Shown here: piece by piece, positions 18,965 to 28,362 of the stretch
How positions within the stretch are numbered: the stretch's first letter is position 1
Layout: every line of letters begins with the position of its first letter
NCBI GenBank assembly: GCA_963818855.1
Contig: CAWFUH010000010.1
Location: 248,001 to 312,000 of the forward strand
Direction: 5' to 3'
DNA from: Bog-159 sp963818855
GTDB taxonomy: Bacteria > Acidobacteriota > Terriglobia > Bryobacterales > Bryobacteraceae
Length of the DNA: 64,000 nt
Notes under the pieces: model-generated
Database searches by the model: none
What the model saw: only the letters and a program-made list of their open reading frames with translations
Told to the model about the DNA's origin: nothing
Made by a program: the position numbers and the translations under genes

Positions 18965-19528
18965 ATGCGAGCTTGCTGCTTTCGCGCGCTGCTGTCCGCG
19001 AGCGCCTTGGCTATGTGCGTTTGGGCACAGGACAAAGGCGTCGAACCGGATTGGGACATCCGTCCCGTACTGAAGGAAATCGCCGCGCATGCGCAGCGGA
19101 TGTTGCCGGTGCTCGATCAGATCGACGCCAAGGAAATGGCCAAAAACGGCGCGCCGGACACCTATATCGCGCAGGTAAACGAGAGCAAAGTGCAGGCCAA
19201 AGCGCTGGCCACCGAGGCGGCGGCGCTGGCCAATACGCCCGAAAAGCTTTCGGCCGACCTGGCTACTTTCTTCCGCATGCAGTCTCTCGAAAAGACGCTG
19301 TTGTCGATTGAGGAGGGCGTGCGCAAGTACTGGAATCCGGCGGTGGCGGACCTGCTCAACAGCCAGATGGCCGAAAACGGCGCCAATCGCGACCGGTTCC
19401 AGCACTACATCTTGGACCTGGCGGCCGAGCACGAGCAGGAGTGCGCCGTGATGGATCACGAAGCGCAGCGCTGCCGCGGCATCCTGGCCAAGCAGCCTAA
19501 CGCCGCATCTAAGACGGAGAAAAAGTAG
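18965..19528 (+). CDS. Hypothetical secreted helical protein
   Basis: A 187-residue product with a signal peptide (~1-22, ending V-W-A-Q) and an all-helical body ('MLPVLDQIDAKEMAKNG', 'SKVQAKALATEAAALANTP'). A similar organisation is seen in small periplasmic proteins common in Acidobacteriota, but no function is known. It is followed one base after its stop by the Cys-rich gene at 19530, so the two are probably co-transcribed with the GH28 gene. Confidence 0.72.
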   Translation: MRACCFRALLSASALAMCVWAQDKGVEPDWDIRPVLKEIAAHAQRMLPVLDQIDAKEMAKNGAPDTYIAQVNESKVQAKALATEAAALANTPEKLSADLATFFRMQSLEKTLLSIEEGVRKYWNPAVADLLNSQMAENGANRDRFQHYILDLAAEHEQECAVMDHEAQRCRGILAKQPNAASKTEKK

Positions 19529-19529
19529 A

Positions 19530-19895
19530 ATGCCTTTCACCTGCACGATCTGCAGCGAGGAATCCACGCACATTTGCGTGTGGTGCACCAAGGACACCTG
19601 CGCGAATCACCTGTGCGCGAAATGCGGGCGGTGCAGCGACTGTTGTGAGTGCGAGGTGCCGCTGGACGAGCCGGTATACGCGGCGGTGACGGTGCATGAG
19701 GCCGCCCTGGCGCGCGAGGCCGCCGCTGTGCATGAGCCCGAGCCCGCACTTGAGCCCCCGCCGGTGGATGAACCGCCGCCCCTGCACGAGCCGGCGCCCG
19801 CTGAGGAGCCCCCGCCCATGGTCGATGTTCCGCCCGTCGACGACCCTGTGCCTGTGCCCGACCCAAGTCCCAGGGAACCCGAGGTTGAACCTTGA
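19530..19895 (+). CDS. Small B-box-like Cys-rich protein with Pro/Glu-rich tail
   Basis: 121 residues. The first ~42 contain eleven Cys and one or two His in C-x2-C pairs ('CTICSEESTHICVWC', 'CANHLCAKCGRCSDC'), like a B-box or treble-clef zinc domain. Residues ~45-121 are low-complexity with repeated 'EPPPVDEPP' units, so a flexible extended tail. No signal peptide. The gene is sandwiched with -1/+1 spacing between two secreted-protein genes (its TGA overlaps the next TTG). Function unknown; a protein-interaction role is an inference. Confidence 0.68.
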   Translation: MPFTCTICSEESTHICVWCTKDTCANHLCAKCGRCSDCCECEVPLDEPVYAAVTVHEAALAREAAAVHEPEPALEPPPVDEPPPLHEPAPAEEPPPMVDVPPVDDPVPVPDPSPREPEVEP

Positions 19896-21500
19896 GCAAT
19901 CGGGCGCGCGTGGAGAGCGCAGCCGTAGCCCTTGTCCTGCTGGCATGCTTCCCGGCCGGCGCCACGGCCGCCGAAGCCGTATTCAATATCAAAGATTTCG
20001 GCGCAACCGGGCGCAAATCCGACGACGCCCGCGCCGCGATCCAACATGCTCTTGACGAAGCCGGAGCGGCCGGCGGCGGCACGGTGTATCTGCCTCCGGG
20101 CGAATACACGTCCGGTACGCTGCATCTGCGCAGTCACGTGCGCCTGCTTGTCGATTCCGGCGCGACGCTCTATGCCTCGCTAGCGAGCGGCGCCTTTGAT
20201 AAACCGGCGCTACTCTATGGCGAAAATCTGGACAACATCACCATTGAGGGGCGCGGCACTGTAGATGGCCAGGCGAGCTACATCTGGGCGCCGAACGGCA
20301 ATTTCGATGACGCCCTGATCCGCGAAAACATGCTCTTGGCCAAGGCGCTGGGTAAGCCGCTGATGCGCTCCTTTCCCGCGGGTTTTCCCACCGAGCAGAT
20401 GTATCCGCACCTCGTGCTGCTGCTGCGATCGAAAGACGTACGCATTGCCGGTTTGTCGTTCGTACGTTCGCGGAGTTGGACGATCAACACCTACGCCTGC
20501 GAGCGCCTCACGATTGACGGGGTCTACATCCAATCGAGCCTGAAAGAAGCGGTGTGGGCCGACGGCATCGATCCCGACGGATGCAAGGACGTGCACATCT
20601 CCAACAGCACCATCGAGACGGGCGACGACGCCATCGTGCTTTGGTCGTCTAATATCTGGGGACCGGCGCTGCCTTGCGAAAACATCACCGTCACCAACTG
20701 CCGCTTGTCCTCGGCATCCAGTGCGCTGAAGTTCTGCGATGGCAATATGAATTGCATTCGCCATGTGACCGTCGACAACAGCGTGATTACCGGATCGAAC
20801 CGCGGCATCGCGTTCATGATCTTCGATGGTGGATATGTGAGCGACGTGGTACTCTCGAATCTGACTATCGAGTGCCGGCGGCATGACTGGTTCTGGTGGG
20901 GCGATGGCGATCCCATACACTTCGAGGTAAAGCGGCGCAGCGAGGTGGACGGCACGGCGCACCCGGGTGAACCGCTGGCCGGATCGATTCGCAATGTGGT
21001 GATCCGGAACGTGGTCGCACGCGGCCAGGGTACGTCGATGATCCACGGTCATCCGGATAACTGGCTGGACGGTATCACGCTGGATAATATCAAGCTGTTC
21101 GTTTCGAACGATCCGGAATCGCCGTTGCAGAAGACGGTGGACGCCATGGCGATCCGCTGGGCGCGCAATTTGAAGCTGAGGGACGTGGAAGTGTTTTGGG
21201 ACAAGCCGGATTCGGCAAAATGGCAGAGCGCCCTGCGGGTAGAAGATTCAGAGGGTCGTGGAACTGACTGGCTTCGCCGGCCGGTCCGCGCAGGTTGGGA
21301 CGCCCGCCGTGCGGTTCACGAATGTGGATGGCGCTACTTTGCGCGATTCGAACGCCTTGCCCGGGACGGATGTATTTCTCGAAATCGCCGGGGAGCGCAG
21401 CCGCTCCATTCGGCTGGTGGGCAACGATCTCACTTCAGCGAAGACTCCATATCGGACCGATGCCGGGGCGCAGACCGATGCGGTACGGATAGCGCAGTGA
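19892..21500 (+). pseudogene. GH28 polygalacturonase-like protein with one frameshift
   Basis: TTG start overlapping the upstream stop, a signal peptide, then 'FNIKDFGATGRKSDD', the classic N-terminus of GH28 right-handed beta-helix enzymes. Strand repeats follow ('NITIEGRGTVDGQ', 'ADGIDPDGCKDVHISNSTIE', 'TGDDAIVLWSS'), including the Asp pairs expected in the active site. Near 21245 the frame changes: the original frame runs on aberrantly to 21556, while 'ELTGFAGRSAQVGTPAVRF' to the stop at 21498-21500 continues the beta-helix in another frame. Since the catalytic part is intact, the lesion may be a sequencing error. Confidence 0.8.
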
Positions 21501-21514
21501 CACAGTTTGAACGC

Positions 21515-22570
21515 CTAGCGGCTGCCGCCGGCTCCGGCATATCCAACCTGATCTGACTGCAACTCCGCCACGATCGCCGCGGGCTCCGACTTACTATCCA
21601 GATGGCTGGCGAAGTTGCGCCGGCGGTCGCACCGGCTCATAGTCAGATAGGCGACGGCCATGCCGCTGATAATGATCGGGTGTAGCGCGGCCACGGGCAA
21701 GACATACTTCTTCGACCGCAGGAAAGACTCGAACACGCCGCGCACCGCTCCGCTGCGCGGCACTGTGCCGGGCACCTGCGCAATCACGAAACATGAGAAG
21801 TCCAGATCGGAATGATGCTTACTGTAACTGACCAGTGACTTGGCGATCTGCTTCGGCGTAGTGATGCCCTGGTCCGCGAACAGACTGCGGTGTGCGGCGT
21901 GCGGGTAGTAAGTATTGATCACACTTCGCGAGAAATCCGCACAATTATGAAAAAACAGATTGAAGCTGCTATGGTTCTTTTCCGAGTTCAGCTTCTCGAT
22001 GAGACGCTCGTCCTGAGCTTCGGTAGTTTCAATTTCAAAGCTGTAAATCTTCCGGTCATATGCGGCGCCCACCAGTTGGGTCCACTCCCCATCCGGCATG
22101 ATACCGCCTGGCGCATCAGGCGCCAGTTCCTCCAAATGAGTGCGACGGTAGTTATCGCGCAGGCTAGCCACCATTTCGGCATTCACATACAGTGGGACCT
22201 GTTCGGGATCTTCCACGGCGTAAAGGTACGGGATCAGCGGAACCGCAATCCAATCGTAGCCGCCTACGCGGTGGTACCGGCTGATTACTACGCCTGTTTC
22301 TCCGGGTTCGCACAAGCGCAATTCGGTCGGGGAGGCGGCACAGACGCGGGACAGATAGACAGCGGAATGGCCGGTGGGATTCATATGGCCAAAAGCACCG
22401 AACGGCTCTTCCAGAAAGAGGGCGGCTGCGGCATCAGCGGCCTTGACACCAGACAGCAGCACAAGCAGTACCACCATTACCCCGAACTTGCGACTCCTGG
22501 CCAGCGTTTGAAGTGGCGGCAAATAGCTCCTCCGCAATGAGCGACGCGTTACGCGCGCGAACCGTTGCAA
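21515..22570 (-). CDS. Membrane protein with papain-like (LRAT/DUF4105-type) domain
   Basis: 351 residues. A signal anchor at ~29-46 is followed by a domain with 'GHMNPTGHSAVYLSRVC', a His in the first strand, and much later 'FNLFFHNCADFSRSVINTYY', a Asn-Cys helix start. This His-then-N-C order is typical of circularly permuted papain-fold (LRAT-like) proteins. A second hydrophobic segment lies near 288-310. The domain between should face the periplasm. The enzymatic activity (acyltransfer, peptidase) is inferred only from the motif order; the substrate is unknown. Confidence 0.68.
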   Translation of the reverse strand: MQRFARVTRRSLRRSYLPPLQTLARSRKFGVMVVLLVLLSGVKAADAAAALFLEEPFGAFGHMNPTGHSAVYLSRVCAASPTELRLCEPGETGVVISRYHRVGGYDWIAVPLIPYLYAVEDPEQVPLYVNAEMVASLRDNYRRTHLEELAPDAPGGIMPDGEWTQLVGAAYDRKIYSFEIETTEAQDERLIEKLNSEKNHSSFNLFFHNCADFSRSVINTYYPHAAHRSLFADQGITTPKQIAKSLVSYSKHHSDLDFSCFVIAQVPGTVPRSGAVRGVFESFLRSKKYVLPVAALHPIIISGMAVAYLTMSRCDRRRNFASHLDSKSEPAAIVAELQSDQVGYAGAGGSR

Positions 22571-22716
22571 TCAGCTGTATGAATTCCAACGCTACCGGCC
22601 GGGTTTGATACAGAAGATTTATCAATTAGTAACCAGTTATTCAAACTCGGCCGCTACACTTATCCAAGCAGCACACCAATACAACGGTCAATCACCAGAA
22701 AAAAGGAGCCTTTACC

Positions 22717-24789
22717 ATGACGTGGAAGCACTTCAGAGAGCAATCAACCGATTGCTTACGAGCCGGCGCCACTCTGCTGGCTATGTGGCAGATGGGCGTG
22801 GGGGGAGCGTTGCTCGCACAGGACGCCACACCCGCCACAGCGTCGCCGATCAAACACGTGATCCTGATCATCGGAGAAAACCGTACATTCGATCACGTCT
22901 TCGCGACCTATGTTCCAAAGACTGGCCAATCGGTTGATAACCTGCTTTCGAAAGGAATCGTCAACCCGGATGGCACGCCCGGTCCCAATTACTCTTTGGC
23001 GGCCCAGTACGCAGCCAATGTGACACTGGACTCGACCTACAATCCGAGTCCTGCGAACAAAACGCTGTATCCGGCTTTACCAGCGCCCTTAGCGGGAGGA
23101 CCCACCAATGTTTGCACCGACAACGGGATCTGCACTCTCACTGACGCGGAAACTTCCGAGAACGGTCTGCCTATCGAGTTCTATCCTTTTATGTTGAGCG
23201 GCGGAACCGGCTTGACCAACAAAACGCCGGACTCGCGTATTACCGGCGTCAGCCAGAACGTTCCTTACTCCACGCTGGGTCCAGGTCCATTTCAGCTTAC
23301 CAACACCTACACCTCGGATCTTTTCCCTTATGACTCGTACGCCGCCAGTCCCGTGCACCGCTTCTACCAAATGTGGCAGCAGGAGGACTGCAGCGCCGCG
23401 CATGCCACGCCGACGAATCCCGGCGGGTGCCTGGCCGACTTGTTCCCGTGGGTCGAGACGACCGTAGGCGCGGGCACCAACGGCGCGCCGCAAGCCAGTA
23501 ACTTCAGCACCAACTATGCACCTGGAGCGACTACCACGGGTGAGGGCGCTACCTCCATGGGTTTCTACAACGTGCAGAACGGCGATGCCCCGTACCTTAA
23601 GTACCTGGCTGATACCTACGCGATGAGTGACAACTATCATCAGGCAGTAATGGGTGGGACGGGCGCGAACCACATCATGCTGGGCTTTGCGGACGCCATC
23701 TGGTTTAGCGATGCTAACGGCAACCCGGCTGTGCCCCCCGAGAATCAGACGACCTTCGCGGGCGGACCGGTGAACGAAATCGAAAATCCGAATCCGCAGC
23801 CGGGGACCAACAACTGGTATACGGAAGACGGCTACGGTGCCTTCGGAAACAGCGGCACTTCGACAGGAGTGTACGGCGGCGGTTCGTACAGCGCCTGCGC
23901 GAACCCCATGCAGCCGGGGGTTGCTCCTATCCTGAAGTACCTGGATTCGCTGACCCCCAAGATCAACGCGAACTGCCAAGTCGGACGTTATTATCTGCTG
24001 AATAACTACAATCCTGGTTATTTTGGCGACGGCACCAATGCCTACACCAATACGAATTCCGCAAATACGCCATTTACGATTCCTCCCACGAATCAACGCG
24101 GGCTCGCGAACATTCTTACCGAGGGCAACATCTCCTGGGCGTATTATGGCGACCAGTGGACCGAGTATTTGAGCGACCCGTATCAGCTCAACTTTGGAGC
24201 TGTGGGGCCGACCAGCGATCAGTACTGCAATATCTGCAACCCATATCAGTATTCGAGCTACGTAATGGGTAATGCCGAGTTGCGCGCGCACCTGCAGGAC
24301 ACCACAGACCTTTATAATGCGATTGCCGCCGGGAACCTGCCAGCGGTTTCGTATGTCAAGCCGAGTGGATGGGTAGACGGGCACCCGGCATCGTCCAAGA
24401 TCGACCTGTTTGAAGGTTTTGTGCAACAAATCGTGGACGCCGTCGAGCGCAATCCGATCCTCGCCGGCAACACCGTGATCTTTATCACGATGGACGAGGG
24501 CGGCGGTTACTATGATTCCGGTTATGTTCAGGCGCTGGACTATTTCGGCGACGGCACCCGCATTCCGCTGATCGCGGTTTCGAAGTATACGAAACCGGGA
24601 TATATTTCGCACGTGTATTCCGATCACGTGTCGGTGGTGAAGTTTATTGAGCATAATTGGAAGCTGAGCCCGATTACTGGCCGCAGCCGCGATAACTTAC
24701 CGAATCCGACGGCGGGGCCTTCGCCTTACGTTCCGGGTAATCGCCCGGCTATTGGCGATCTGTTCGATCTGTTTGACTTCGGAGGCTAA
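22717..24789 (+). CDS. Secreted phosphoesterase (phospholipase C / acid phosphatase AcpA superfamily)
   Basis: 690 residues with a signal peptide (~1-34). The hallmark 'ENRTFDHVF' at ~54-62 provides metal-binding Glu/Asn and Asp residues of the PF04185 phosphoesterase family. The C-terminal half has 'FITMDEGGGYYD' and 'VYSDHVSVVKFIEHNW', where Asp/Glu and His ligands are expected. Relatives hydrolyse phospholipids or phosphomonoesters outside the cell. Ribosome site AAGGAG ahead of the ATG. Intact and full length, followed by a palindromic repeat before the convergent tsaD. Confidence 0.88.
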   Translation: MTWKHFREQSTDCLRAGATLLAMWQMGVGGALLAQDATPATASPIKHVILIIGENRTFDHVFATYVPKTGQSVDNLLSKGIVNPDGTPGPNYSLAAQYAANVTLDSTYNPSPANKTLYPALPAPLAGGPTNVCTDNGICTLTDAETSENGLPIEFYPFMLSGGTGLTNKTPDSRITGVSQNVPYSTLGPGPFQLTNTYTSDLFPYDSYAASPVHRFYQMWQQEDCSAAHATPTNPGGCLADLFPWVETTVGAGTNGAPQASNFSTNYAPGATTTGEGATSMGFYNVQNGDAPYLKYLADTYAMSDNYHQAVMGGTGANHIMLGFADAIWFSDANGNPAVPPENQTTFAGGPVNEIENPNPQPGTNNWYTEDGYGAFGNSGTSTGVYGGGSYSACANPMQPGVAPILKYLDSLTPKINANCQVGRYYLLNNYNPGYFGDGTNAYTNTNSANTPFTIPPTNQRGLANILTEGNISWAYYGDQWTEYLSDPYQLNFGAVGPTSDQYCNICNPYQYSSYVMGNAELRAHLQDTTDLYNAIAAGNLPAVSYVKPSGWVDGHPASSKIDLFEGFVQQIVDAVERNPILAGNTVIFITMDEGGGYYDSGYVQALDYFGDGTRIPLIAVSKYTKPGYISHVYSDHVSVVKFIEHNWKLSPITGRSRDNLPNPTAGPSPYVPGNRPAIGDLFDLFDFGG

Positions 24790-24818
24790 GAGTTCTTACA
24801 CGGATAAATGCCTGCTGG

Positions 24819-24856
24819 TGCGGGGCTAAAGCCCCGCGCCGGCTAAAGCCCGCCCT
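24819..24856. repeat. Dispersed GC-rich palindromic repeat, copy 2
   Basis: An inverted copy of 676-711 with the hairpins GCGGGGCT-AA-AGCCCCGC and GGCTAAAGCC. It lies between the convergent ends of the phosphoesterase and tsaD genes, where a two-way terminator would serve both. Confidence 0.8.
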
Positions 24857-24889
24857 CCCATGCTGCGAAGGTTCTGAGAGGCTTGATAG

Positions 24890-25969
24890 TTAGGCCAGGG
24901 CTAGATTGGCCCTGGCGGCTAGAGTGAAATCGTCGAACTGCCCTTGCGCCAGCCGGGGGAAGGCGGCGGCGGCGATCATGGCCGCGTTATCCGTGGAAAG
25001 CCCGGGTGATGGAAATAGAGCTGGGTAAGCCAGCCGTGCCGCCTGGGCGGCGGCGCGCAAGCCCGAGTTACACGCCACACCTCCGGAAACGATCAATGTG
25101 CGCGCACCGGTGCTCTCGGCGGCGACTGCGGCACGGCGCAGCAATTCTTCGATCACGGTGCGCTGAAAAGAGGCCAGCAGATCGCGCGTGGTTTGCGGGG
25201 TAGCGGCGAGCCACTGTTCGAGCGATGGGTGGGGCGTGTCGCGCAATAACGCCCGACGCGCACCGATCTCGTCGGCGAGGTCGTGGCTTTCCACCCAGCG
25301 CAGCACGGCCGTTTTCAGCCCGCTGAAGCTGAAGTCGAGCGCATTGCCTTTCATCCGCGCGAGGGTGAAGTGCACCGCGCGCGGATTGCCGTAGGGCGCC
25401 AGCCGGTCGATCACCGGTCCACCCGGATAGCCGAAGCCGAGCAGCTTGGCCACCTTGTCGAAAGCCTCGCCCGCGGCATCGTCGCGGGTCTTGCCCAACA
25501 AGCGATAGGCGGAGGCCTCGCGCACTTCAAACAAATGCGTGTGACCGCCGCTCACCACCAGGGCCAGCGCCGGATACTCGACCGGATGCCCGTTGCGCGC
25601 GGACTCCATCAGGACGGAATGAATATGTCCCTCGATGTGGTTGACGCCGATCAGCGGAATCTGGCGGGCGAAGGAGAGCGCCTTGGCATAAGTCAGACCT
25701 ACCAGGAGCGAGCCAACCAGTCCCGGGCCGGCGGTGACCGCGATGGCGGAAAGGCCGCCCAGCATGGTTTGGGCGCGAGCCAGAGCTTCGCGCGTTACGG
25801 GTACGATGGCACGCAGGTGTTCGCGCGAGGCTAACTCGGGCACGACGCCGCCGTAACGGCCGTGCGTATCCAACTGTGACGCGACCACCGACGAGAGAAT
25901 GGCAGTGCCATCCTCCACGACCGCGGCGGCGGTTTCATCACAGGAGCTCTCGATGCCCAGAATTCGCAT
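24890..25969 (-). CDS. tsaD: tRNA threonylcarbamoyladenosine transferase TsaD
   Basis: 359 residues, ASKHA fold. 'GIESSCDETAAAVV' at the N-terminus and the iron-binding 'HIEGH' (His111/His115) are diagnostic, as are 'VVSGGHTHLF' and 'SGGVACNSGLR'. With TsaB and TsaE it transfers the threonylcarbamoyl group to A37 of ANN-decoding tRNAs in the cytoplasm, an essential function. The 5' end overlaps the preceding gene by 32 bp, which points to co-transcription. Confidence 0.97.
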   Translation of the reverse strand: MRILGIESSCDETAAAVVEDGTAILSSVVASQLDTHGRYGGVVPELASREHLRAIVPVTREALARAQTMLGGLSAIAVTAGPGLVGSLLVGLTYAKALSFARQIPLIGVNHIEGHIHSVLMESARNGHPVEYPALALVVSGGHTHLFEVREASAYRLLGKTRDDAAGEAFDKVAKLLGFGYPGGPVIDRLAPYGNPRAVHFTLARMKGNALDFSFSGLKTAVLRWVESHDLADEIGARRALLRDTPHPSLEQWLAATPQTTRDLLASFQRTVIEELLRRAAVAAESTGARTLIVSGGVACNSGLRAAAQAARLAYPALFPSPGLSTDNAAMIAAAAFPRLAQGQFDDFTLAARANLALA

Positions 25970-26261
25970 GGTCGATTCTTTCTTTAGCGTAGCGAACCGA
26001 CTCGCGCGCGCGCAGAGTCAGGCGCATCAGGCAGCGGGCGGTCTCCGCGCAACGCATGGCCGCGTGCGCAACCTCGACGATGCCGTCGCTGGCGGGGTGT
26101 GCCGTACCGAGCATACCAAGCGAGACATCCGCGTGATTCAAGATGAACGTGAGATCGTCGTTGAAATCCTTGCCGGCGGCCATGCTGAGAGTGCTGAGCC
26201 GGTCAATCTCGCCGGCGAGGGATTTGAGGCGGCGGTTTTGGGAGGCAGTAAGTTCCTTCAC
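25938..26261 (-). CDS. Orphan HisKA-like helical protein lacking the phospho-acceptor His
   Basis: 107 residues, all helical. 'AAGKDFNDDLTFILNHADVS' closely resembles the H-box helix of hybrid histidine kinases ('GxAHDFNNxLTxIxGxA'), but His is replaced by Lys. The following 'CAETARCLMRLTL' resembles the second dimerisation helix. There is no ATPase domain here or nearby. It overlaps tsaD by 32 bp. It may be a dimerisation or scaffold protein that interferes with a kinase; that is inference. Confidence 0.6.
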   Translation of the reverse strand: MKELTASQNRRLKSLAGEIDRLSTLSMAAGKDFNDDLTFILNHADVSLGMLGTAHPASDGIVEVAHAAMRCAETARCLMRLTLRARESVRYAKERIDHANSGHRELL

Positions 26262-26370
26262 ACCTGAGCTTAGCCCGGCGATGGAAGGAAAACGGGACGA
26301 GCAGAGCCCAGGCTATTGAAAGACAATGAGATAAACATTCGGCAAGATTGTAACCGGGTGACGCAGCCGG

Positions 26371-27186
26371 TTAACTGACCACGCGCCTGCGGAAAGTGCG
26401 GGCGCCGAAACCGAAGCACAGGGCCAGCGTGGCGGCCAGCGCCGCGAGCACCCAAGGCATAGGCAGAGTGGGCATGGTGCGGCCGTTAATCGGCGGCACC
26501 ATGGCGTAGCGCAAGCCTTCGGCGGCATAGGTCAGGGGATTGAACAGCGTGATCACCTGGAACCAGCGTATGGTGCTGAGCGCGCTCCATGGGTAGTAAG
26601 TGCAACCAGTGAACAGCAGCGGCGTCAGGATGACGGCAAACATCAGGCTGATTTGCTCGGGCTTGACCACGGTGCCGATAACCAGGCCGATGCCCGCTCC
26701 GGCGAAACCGGCCAGCACGATCATACCGATCAGCACGCCGATGCGATCGCCGCGCACCGCATAATGGCTGCCCAGCACCCACCAGGCAGCGGGAAAAATC
26801 ACGGCGCCGGCGAATATGCCGCGCAGGGCGCCGAACAGCACCTTTTCGGCAGCCACCAGCCAGACCGGCATGGGCGCCAGCAGGCGGTCGTCGATTTCGC
26901 GCGCGAATCCTAGATCCAGCACCAGGGGCAGCGTGATGCCTTGGATGGCGGCCATCAGCTCGGTGAGTCCCACGATGCCGGGCAGCAGCAGCGCCGCGAA
27001 GTTTCCGGCCGCGAGTCCTATGCTTGGTAGGATTTTGCAGAAGATGAGGAGGAAGAACATTGGCTGGATGAGGGACTGCACGAGGAACTGGGGTAGCTCG
27101 CGGCGGGTGACCGCTAAGTCGCGGCGCAAGGTCGCGCCGAAGGCGTTGGTGGCTAACCAAAGGCGGTTGTGAGGGCGTGGGGTCAT
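26371..27186 (-). CDS. ABC-2 type exporter permease
   Basis: 271 residues with six hydrophobic segments and the ABC-2 signature region 'ISLMFAVILTPLLFTGCTYYPW' followed by 'FNPLTYAAEGLR', as in NodJ/DrrB-type permeases. Its ATG overlaps the ATPase stop as TAATG, so the two subunits are translationally coupled. Probably exports a drug, lipid or polysaccharide; the substrate is unknown. Confidence 0.88.
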   Translation of the reverse strand: MTPRPHNRLWLATNAFGATLRRDLAVTRRELPQFLVQSLIQPMFFLLIFCKILPSIGLAAGNFAALLLPGIVGLTELMAAIQGITLPLVLDLGFAREIDDRLLAPMPVWLVAAEKVLFGALRGIFAGAVIFPAAWWVLGSHYAVRGDRIGVLIGMIVLAGFAGAGIGLVIGTVVKPEQISLMFAVILTPLLFTGCTYYPWSALSTIRWFQVITLFNPLTYAAEGLRYAMVPPINGRTMPTLPMPWVLAALAATLALCFGFGARTFRRRVVS

Positions 27187-28187
27187 TAGCGGAGATGCCT
27201 CCCGGTTAAGTAGATGAAAACGTCTTCCAGGCTGGGTTGCTTGACGTGTAGATCGCGTACCTGCGCGCCGGCTAACAGAGCGACCTGGGTGGCGGGACCG
27301 ACCAGCGCGGGTGCGTGTTCGGCATAGAGACGATAGGCGACCATGCCGGCCTCGGCGTCGGGATCGGGTAGCGCACCGGCATCCAGCTCATCGACCTTAC
27401 TCACGCCGGCCAGCCCACGCAACGCTTCCAAGACGCGTGCGCCGGCGTCTGGCACGGGCAGGCTCACGCGCAGCTCGACGGTGTTGCCGCCAGGGATGAG
27501 CTTCTTCAACTCGGCGGAAGTGTCGTTCACCAGGATGCGGCCTTTGTCCATAATGGCGATGCGCCCGCAGAGCTGGTCCGCCTCGTTCATATCGTGGGTA
27601 GTGAGCAGGATGGTGAGGCCTTGCGCGTTCAGCGCGCGAATGCGGTCCCAAAGGAACAGGCGGGACTGCGGGTCGAGGTTGTTGGTGGGTTCATCGAGGA
27701 AGAGCACGTCCGGCGTGTGCATGAGGGCGCGCGCTACCATGAGGCGCTGCGACATGCCGCCGGAGTAGCGGGCCACGCGGTCGTTCTTGCGGTCGCCCAA
27801 GCCGAGTTCGTCGAGAAGCGCGTCGGCACGCTGTTCGCGCTCGCGGCGCGGCACGCCGTGATAGGCGGCGTGAAAAGTGAGGATCTCGCGCACGCGCAAG
27901 CTGCGGTCGAGGTTGCTTTGCTGCGGGACGACGGCGATGCGCTGCTTGATCCCGATGGGATCGGCAGCCACGTCGAGACCCATAATGGCGGCCGAGCCCG
28001 AAGTTGGCAGGACGCTGGTGATGAGCACGCCTATGGTGGTGGTCTTGCCGGCGCCGTTGGGCCCGAGCAGGCCGAAGATTTCGCCCGGGCGGACGCTGAA
28101 CGTCACGCCATCGACGGCGTTCACGCTGGCCTTCGCGTAGCGTTTCACCAGGTCGCAGACTTCGATGGCCGGTGGGTTGTCGGGCAT
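27186..28187 (-). CDS. ABC transporter ATP-binding subunit (DrrA/CcmA type)
   Basis: 333 residues from the Met at 28187, which directly precedes the first strand of the ATPase domain. Walker A 'GPNGAGKTTT', signature 'YSGGMSQRLMVARAL', Walker B 'VLFLDEPTNNLD' and the switch His in 'LTTHDM' are all present. A DrrA-like C-terminal domain ('LHVKQPSLEDVFIYLTGRHL') follows. It energises the permease encoded next. A longer frame to 28289 only reads through a dispersed repeat and is unlikely. Confidence 0.9.
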   Translation of the reverse strand: MPDNPPAIEVCDLVKRYAKASVNAVDGVTFSVRPGEIFGLLGPNGAGKTTTIGVLITSVLPTSGSAAIMGLDVAADPIGIKQRIAVVPQQSNLDRSLRVREILTFHAAYHGVPRREREQRADALLDELGLGDRKNDRVARYSGGMSQRLMVARALMHTPDVLFLDEPTNNLDPQSRLFLWDRIRALNAQGLTILLTTHDMNEADQLCGRIAIMDKGRILVNDTSAELKKLIPGGNTVELRVSLPVPDAGARVLEALRGLAGVSKVDELDAGALPDPDAEAGMVAYRLYAEHAPALVGPATQVALLAGAQVRDLHVKQPSLEDVFIYLTGRHLR

Positions 28188-28212
28188 GGGATCTATGATT
28201 GTAACGAAAACC

Positions 28213-28247
28213 GGGAACCACAGATGAACACAGATGGACACAGATAA
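28213..28247 (+). repeat. ACACAGATGA-type dispersed repeat, left copy
   Basis: GGGAACCACAGATGAACACA and onward: a tandem of ~10-bp units (ACAGATGAAC / ACAGATGGAC / ACAGATAA). An inverted copy is at 28881-28915, so the pair brackets the hicAB locus. Confidence 0.85.
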
Positions 28248-28327
28248 AAGAGCACCGAAGGTCGTGGCTGTGAGTGTCTGGTCGATCACTTGGGGGGCGG
28301 TGATGCGACGGGGCCGGCGTGCATCGT

Positions 28328-28356
28328 TTGAACGGGTAACCAGAAGTGGTTACTAT
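28328..28356 (+). promoter_or_regulatory. hicAB promoter with operator palindrome
   Basis: -35 TTGAAC (28328-28333), a 17-bp spacer, and -10 TACTAT (28351-28356). A perfect 18-bp palindrome GTAACC-N6-GGTTAC (28336-28353) fills the spacer and touches the -10, the usual place for an autoregulating antitoxin to bind. The HicB downstream keeps its DNA-binding domain. Confidence 0.65.
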
Positions 28357-28362
28357 TGCATA

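Noticed and set aside
23089..24654. 521-codon open frame antisense to the phosphoesterase
   Set aside because: Val/Arg/Ile-rich without motifs, opposite a clear family member; a shadow.
27186..28289. 367-residue version of the ABC ATPase
   Set aside because: The extra N-terminus is translated repeat sequence; the domain begins right after the Met at 28187.
28234..28362. Longer ATG start for the HicA-like frame (from 28234)
   Set aside because: It begins within the dispersed repeat and precedes the -35/-10 pair at 28328-28356; the GTG at 28363 fits HicA.
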